Source: Trueperaceae bacterium
Lineage (GTDB): Bacteria; Deinococcota; Deinococci; Deinococcales; Trueperaceae
Direction of reading: 5' to 3'
Length of the DNA: 9,092 nt
Assembly: GCA_007130445.1 (NCBI GenBank)
Contig: SLSM01000237.1
Coordinates: 1 to 9,092, forward strand
The notes under the pieces are model-generated. The model was given only the letters and a program-made list of their open reading frames with translations, was not told the origin of the DNA and did not search any database. Each line of letters opens with the position of its first letter. Within the stretch, counting starts at the first letter, position 1. The position numbers and the translations under genes are program-made. Positions 6,089 through 9,092 of this stretch are shown here, piece after piece.

Positions 6089-8148
6089 GAGGCGCCCCCC
6101 GTGAGTTCGCCGGTGTCGATGCCGAGGCCCTCGAGGTAAGCGAGGAAACCGTCCTCGTCGACCACCTCGATCCCGAGCTCGGTCGCCTTTACGAGCTTCG
6201 AGCCGGCGTCGCTACCGGCGACCACGAGCCGCGTGCGCTTCGATACGCTGCCGGCCGCCCTGGCGCCGAGGCGCTCGACCACCGCGCGTGCCTGGTCGCG
6301 CGTGAAGCGCTCGAGCGCGCCGGTGAAGACGATGGTGACGCCCACGAGCGGTTGGGCCTCGGGTTCGACCACCTCGATCGGCAGCGTCTCGATGCGCGCC
6401 TCGAGGGCATCGAGCACCTCGGCGTTGCGTGGCTCGTGCACGAAGCCGTGGATCGCCCCGGCCATCACCGGGCCGACGCCATCGACGGCCTCGAGCGCCT
6501 CGATCGACGCGCCCCGCACGGCGGCCAGCGTGCCGAACCGCTGTGCCAGCGTCTGAGCGACGGCTGCGCCGACCTCGGGTATGCCGAGGCCGTACAGCAG
6601 CCGCGGCAGTTCGGTGCGACGGGCACGCTGCAGCGCGTCGTGGAGGTTGCGCGCCGAGACCTCGGCGAAGCCGTCGAGCGTCTCGAGCATCGCTGGTTCG
6701 AGCTCGAACAGCTGTGGGAGCTGGGTCACCAGGCCTCGCTCGACGAGCTGCCTCGCCGTGCGCTCGCCGAGTCCGTCGATGTCGAGCCCGCGACGGCTGG
6801 CGAAGTGGACGATCCGTCCGATGCGCTGGGCCGGGCACTCGAACGCGTTCGGGCAGACGGTGTACGGCCCGCGCGGCTCGAGCACGCTGCCGCACGACGG
6901 GCACCTGTCGGGCATGCGGAACGGCGCGCCCCGCTCGCCGGCCACCTCGACGCGCTCGACCACCTGTGGGATCACGTCACCGGCTCGCTCGACACGGACG
7001 GTATCGCCCTCACGAATGTCCTTGCGCTCGATGTCCTCGCGGTTGTGGAGGTTGGCGCGGCTCACCGTCACACCACCGATCGAGACCGGCCGCAGCAGGG
7101 CGACCGGCGTCACGGCGCCGGTGCGCCCGACGCTCGTCACGATGCGCAACACCTGGCTGACCTCCTTGCGCGGCGGGAATTTGATCGCGTACGCCCAGCG
7201 CGGGTGGTGGGCGGTGCTACCGAGCGCACGGCGTAAGGCGAGGGCATCGAGCTTCACGACCACGCCGTCGATCTCGTACGGCAGCGCGTCACGACGCCCG
7301 GCGAGCTCCTCGAAGACGCTCCAGGCCTCGTCGGCGTCGCGGGCCCAGGCGTGCTCGGGGTTCACGGGCAGACCCCAGGCCGCGAGGCCTGCAAGGACCT
7401 CTCCGTGCGTCTCGAACGGGGTCTCGGCACCCCCCACCTCGCTTTCGAGCAAGTCGTACGCGTAGAGCGCCAGAGGTCGCGAGGCGGCGAGGGCCGGGTC
7501 GAGTTGGCGGATGGTGCCCGCGGCGGCGTTGCGTGGGTTCGCGAAGGGTGTCTTGCCGTCGGCGAGCAGTGCCTCGTTCACGTCGTCGAAGGCGTCGAGC
7601 GGGAGGAAGACCTCGCCGCGCACCGCGACGAGCGCAGGCACCGGAACCGTGGCGCCGCTCAGCCGCTCGGGCAGCCCTGTGATCGTGCGGACGTTGGCCG
7701 TCACGACCTCACCGCGGCGGCCGTCACCGCGGGTCACGGCGCGAGCCAGGCGGCCCCCCTCGAAGACGATCTCGATCGACAGGCCGTCGAGCTTGGGCTC
7801 GAGCGAATAGCGAACGCCCTCGTCGCCCAACGCGCGTCGCAGCCGCACGTCGAACTGCTGGAACGCGACCGGGTCGGCAGAGCTGTCGAGGCTGAGCATC
7901 GCCGCCACGTGCGCAGCGGTGTCGAGTGCGGCGTTCGGCGCGCCGCCGACGCGTTGGGTCGGACTGCCCGGCGTCACGAGCTCGGGGTGGACGGCCTCGA
8001 GCGCTCGCAGTTCCTGGACCAGCTCGTCGTAGGCGTCGTCGGCGATCTCCGGGGCGTCGAGGACGTGGTAGCGGTGGTCGTGATGGGCGATCTCGCGCCG
8101 CAACGCTTCGATGCGGGCTGCGGCGTCGTTGGTACGATCGTCGGTCAT
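6085..8148 (-). CDS. ligA: NAD+-dependent DNA ligase LigA
   Basis: This is a 687-residue NAD+-dependent DNA ligase, which seals nicks in replication and repair through an enzyme-AMP intermediate. Domains in order: Ia NMN-binding domain (about 1-75, HHDHRYHVLDAPEIADDAYD); adenylation domain with the nucleophile Lys119 in LEPKLDGLSIEI, RGEVF (177-181), NPRNAAAGTIRQLDP (204-218), YEIDGVVVKLD (291-301) and WAYAIKFP (318-325); OB fold (VGRTGAVTPVALLRPV, 340-355); Cys4 zinc finger (Cys416, Cys419, Cys432, Cys438); helix-hairpin-helix repeats (about 450-585); and a C-terminal BRCT domain (about 597-687, with GVTIVFTGAL). All domains are complete. I chose the ATG at 8146-8148 because the protein then begins just before the conserved Ia domain and because a TANNNT box lies 7 bases upstream, suggesting a leaderless mRNA. 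An in-frame ATG at 8211 would add 21 unconserved-looking residues without a Shine-Dalgarno. It is the first gene of a likely ligA-polX operon. Confidence 0.97.
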   Translation of the reverse strand: MTDDRTNDAAARIEALRREIAHHDHRYHVLDAPEIADDAYDELVQELRALEAVHPELVTPGSPTQRVGGAPNAALDTAAHVAAMLSLDSSADPVAFQQFDVRLRRALGDEGVRYSLEPKLDGLSIEIVFEGGRLARAVTRGDGRRGEVVTANVRTITGLPERLSGATVPVPALVAVRGEVFLPLDAFDDVNEALLADGKTPFANPRNAAAGTIRQLDPALAASRPLALYAYDLLESEVGGAETPFETHGEVLAGLAAWGLPVNPEHAWARDADEAWSVFEELAGRRDALPYEIDGVVVKLDALALRRALGSTAHHPRWAYAIKFPPRKEVSQVLRIVTSVGRTGAVTPVALLRPVSIGGVTVSRANLHNREDIERKDIREGDTVRVERAGDVIPQVVERVEVAGERGAPFRMPDRCPSCGSVLEPRGPYTVCPNAFECPAQRIGRIVHFASRRGLDIDGLGERTARQLVERGLVTQLPQLFELEPAMLETLDGFAEVSARNLHDALQRARRTELPRLLYGLGIPEVGAAVAQTLAQRFGTLAAVRGASIEALEAVDGVGPVMAGAIHGFVHEPRNAEVLDALEARIETLPIEVVEPEAQPLVGVTIVFTGALERFTRDQARAVVERLGARAAGSVSKRTRLVVAGSDAGSKLVKATELGIEVVDEDGFLAYLEGLGIDTGELTGGAS

Positions 8149-8155
8149 GACATCA

Positions 8156-8161
8156 AGTGTA
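8156..8161 (-). promoter_or_regulatory. Candidate -10 box of a leaderless ligA promoter
   Basis: TACACT on the minus strand matches TANNNT and ends 7 bases before the ligA ATG, so transcription would begin at or one base before the A of the start codon. There is no Shine-Dalgarno in the interval, as expected of a leaderless transcript. A recognisable -35 is not seen; the best-placed hexamers are ATCACG or AATCAC, which are poor. Confidence 0.5.
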
Positions 8162-8191
8162 GGCGCCTCGGCACATCTCGTGATTGCGTCA

Positions 8192-8220
8192 CCGGCCCAA
8201 GACTCGCTCATGTTGGCCGG
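8192..8220. repeat. Imperfect inverted repeat in the ligA/algF divergent region
   Basis: Arms CCGGCCCAA (8192-8200) and TTGGCCGG (8213-8220) pair over 8 bases with one bulged C and a 12-base spacer. The repeat sits between the two divergent start regions, ending one base before the candidate algF -10 box. It could be a regulator binding site over the algF -35 region. Half-sites this GC-rich also arise by chance here. Confidence 0.3.
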
Positions 8221-8221
8221 G

Positions 8222-8227
8222 TAGCCT
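8222..8227 (+). promoter_or_regulatory. Candidate -10 box of the algF-like gene
   Basis: TAGCCT matches TANNNT and lies 3 bases before the GTG at 8231 and 6 bases before a second, in-frame GTG at 8234. No Shine-Dalgarno precedes either GTG. If this box is used, transcription starts at about 8234, giving a leaderless mRNA from the second GTG. No clear -35 is seen. Confidence 0.4.
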
Positions 8228-8230
8228 CGG

Positions 8231-8884
8231 GTGGTGGATTTCGTTCACCGGTCCTGGACGTGTTGGGCGACGCGTGCGCTGGCGCTCGCCGTGGCCGTGT
8301 GGGCGCTCACACCGTCCCTCGGGCAGGGCGACTTGTACGGTCCCTCCGCACCACCCGACGCTGCCTGGGTGCGCGCCGTGAACGCCGAGGCGCCCGGCGG
8401 CCTGGGCATCCGGATCGGTGACGGACCCCTCGAGTCCATCGCGTTCGCAGATGCGACCGCGTACCGGTTGGTCGCGCCAGGCGAGGTGACCGTCGACCTC
8501 GGCGGTGTCGTCACGCCCGTCACGGTCGAGGCGGGTGCGTTCGTGACGGTCGTCGCGACCACGGACTCCGTGCGCTTGATCGAGGACTCGGTCCTGGTCG
8601 ACGTGTCGCGCGGGCTGCTCGCGCTCTACAACCTGACCGACCTCGCGGCGCTCGACCTGGTCGTGGCCGACGGACCGGCGGTCGTGGAGAACGTCGCACC
8701 GTGGCACCAGGCGGCCGTCGCGATCGCCGAGGCGGAGGCCGTGCTCGAGGTCCGCTCTGGCGACGCGGTCGTCGGGACGCTCGACGTGCGCGTGTACGAG
8801 CGCGCCGTGGCGCACTCGGTGATCGTGGTGGAGGGTCCGGACGGACCGCTCGTGCGGTACGTCGCTGCCGCCGTCGCGGAGTGA
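8231..8884 (+). CDS. algF: AlgF-like periplasmic polysaccharide O-acetylation protein
   Basis: This is a 217-residue exported protein, close to Pseudomonas AlgF in length (about 216). AlgF is a periplasmic adaptor that works with AlgI and acetyltransferases such as AlgJ/AlgX in O-acetylation of alginate. The N-terminus carries a signal peptide: Arg8 and Arg15, hydrophobic core about 16-29, and probable cleavage near LGQG|D. Directly after it comes DLYGPSAPPDAAWVRAVNAE (34-53), the characteristic AlgF opening. ALYNLTDLAALDLVVADG (131-148) matches the second conserved AlgF region. The rest is beta-rich. The start is either GTG 8231 or GTG 8234; the second is favoured if transcription is leaderless. 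The next gene begins 3 bases after the stop. The real substrate here need not be alginate, since no alginate polymerisation gene is visible. AlgF assignment rests on motif recall, not a search. Confidence 0.8.
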   Translation: MVDFVHRSWTCWATRALALAVAVWALTPSLGQGDLYGPSAPPDAAWVRAVNAEAPGGLGIRIGDGPLESIAFADATAYRLVAPGEVTVDLGGVVTPVTVEAGAFVTVVATTDSVRLIEDSVLVDVSRGLLALYNLTDLAALDLVVADGPAVVENVAPWHQAAVAIAEAEAVLEVRSGDAVVGTLDVRVYERAVAHSVIVVEGPDGPLVRYVAAAVAE

Positions 8885-8887
8885 TCG

Positions 8888-9092
8888 GTGGTCTTCACCA
8901 GCACGGTCTTCTTGTTCCTGTTCCTGCCGCTCTTCCTGGCGGTCTATGCGCTGCTGCCACCGCGGTGGCGAACCGCCTGGATCCTGTTGGCGTCGTACGC
9001 GTTCTACGCCTGGTGGCGGCTCGACTTCGCGGTCGTGTTCGTGGCCTCGACGGTCGCGGCGTACCTCGTGGGACAGCACGTCGGCCGCTGGC
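8888..9092 (+). CDS. algI: AlgI-like MBOAT O-acyltransferase (partial)
   Basis: These are the first 68 codons of a membrane-bound O-acyltransferase of the AlgI/DltB type, cut by the right edge. The start of AlgI is easily recognised: MVFTSTVFLFLFLPLFLAVY (1-20) forms the first membrane segment, followed by WILLASYAFYAWWRLDFAVV (31-50). AlgI passes acyl groups from a cytoplasmic donor across the membrane to acetyltransferases that modify the exopolysaccharide. The catalytic histidine region lies beyond the window, so activity cannot be judged. The GTG at 8888 has GGAG (8878-8881) 6 bases upstream, inside the end of algF, so the two genes are almost surely one operon. Confidence 0.92.
   Translation, partial: MVFTSTVFLFLFLPLFLAVYALLPPRWRTAWILLASYAFYAWWRLDFAVVFVASTVAAYLVGQHVGRW

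Noticed and set aside
8149..8211. N-terminal extension of LigA from the ATG at 8211
   Set aside because: No Shine-Dalgarno, residues unlike the LigA N-terminus, and it would cover the candidate leaderless promoter.
8189..9079. A 296-codon open frame on the minus strand opposite the algF-like gene
   Set aside because: Low-complexity charged composition, and it lies antisense to clear AlgF and AlgI sequence.

Overview
This is a very GC-rich, densely packed bacterial chromosomal window with frequent GTG starts and overlapping stop/start codons. No mobile element, rRNA, tRNA or CRISPR array is visible. Three things would fit Deinococcota (for example a Trueperaceae-like lineage): a full-length PolX polymerase with a PHP domain, an NAD-dependent ligase, and probable leaderless starts preceded by a TANNNT box. 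Other high-GC phyla cannot be excluded from the sequence alone.

Left part (1-3584, all leftward): a Mrp/Mnh multisubunit Na+/H+ antiporter operon, mnhA-mnhB-mnhC-mnhD. The junctions overlap or nearly touch, and mnhD runs off the left edge. Subunits E, F and G, if present, lie outside the window. MnhA is the long form that carries the C-terminal MbhD/MbhE-like region. Ahead of mnhA is a short leader with a possible 21-codon upstream ORF. It has a strong Shine-Dalgarno, overlaps the mnhA start codon, and contains a strong hairpin.

Middle part (3770-8148, all leftward): ligA (NAD+-dependent DNA ligase) is followed by polX (family X DNA polymerase with a PHP domain), joined by a 4-base GTGA overlap. 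Then comes a small unrecognised gene for a probably exported or membrane-anchored protein. LigA and PolX together could fill and seal short gaps, as in base excision repair.

Right part (8231-9092, rightward): an algF-like periplasmic protein gene is followed after 3 bases by the start of an algI-like MBOAT O-acyltransferase, cut by the right edge. This looks like an exopolysaccharide O-acetylation locus. It is divergent from ligA across an 82-base region with candidate promoters on both strands and an imperfect inverted repeat between them.

No wholly new system is evident. The least ordinary signals are the mnhA leader, the ligA-polX coupling, the unrecognised small gene, and an AlgF/AlgI pair in the order F-I.
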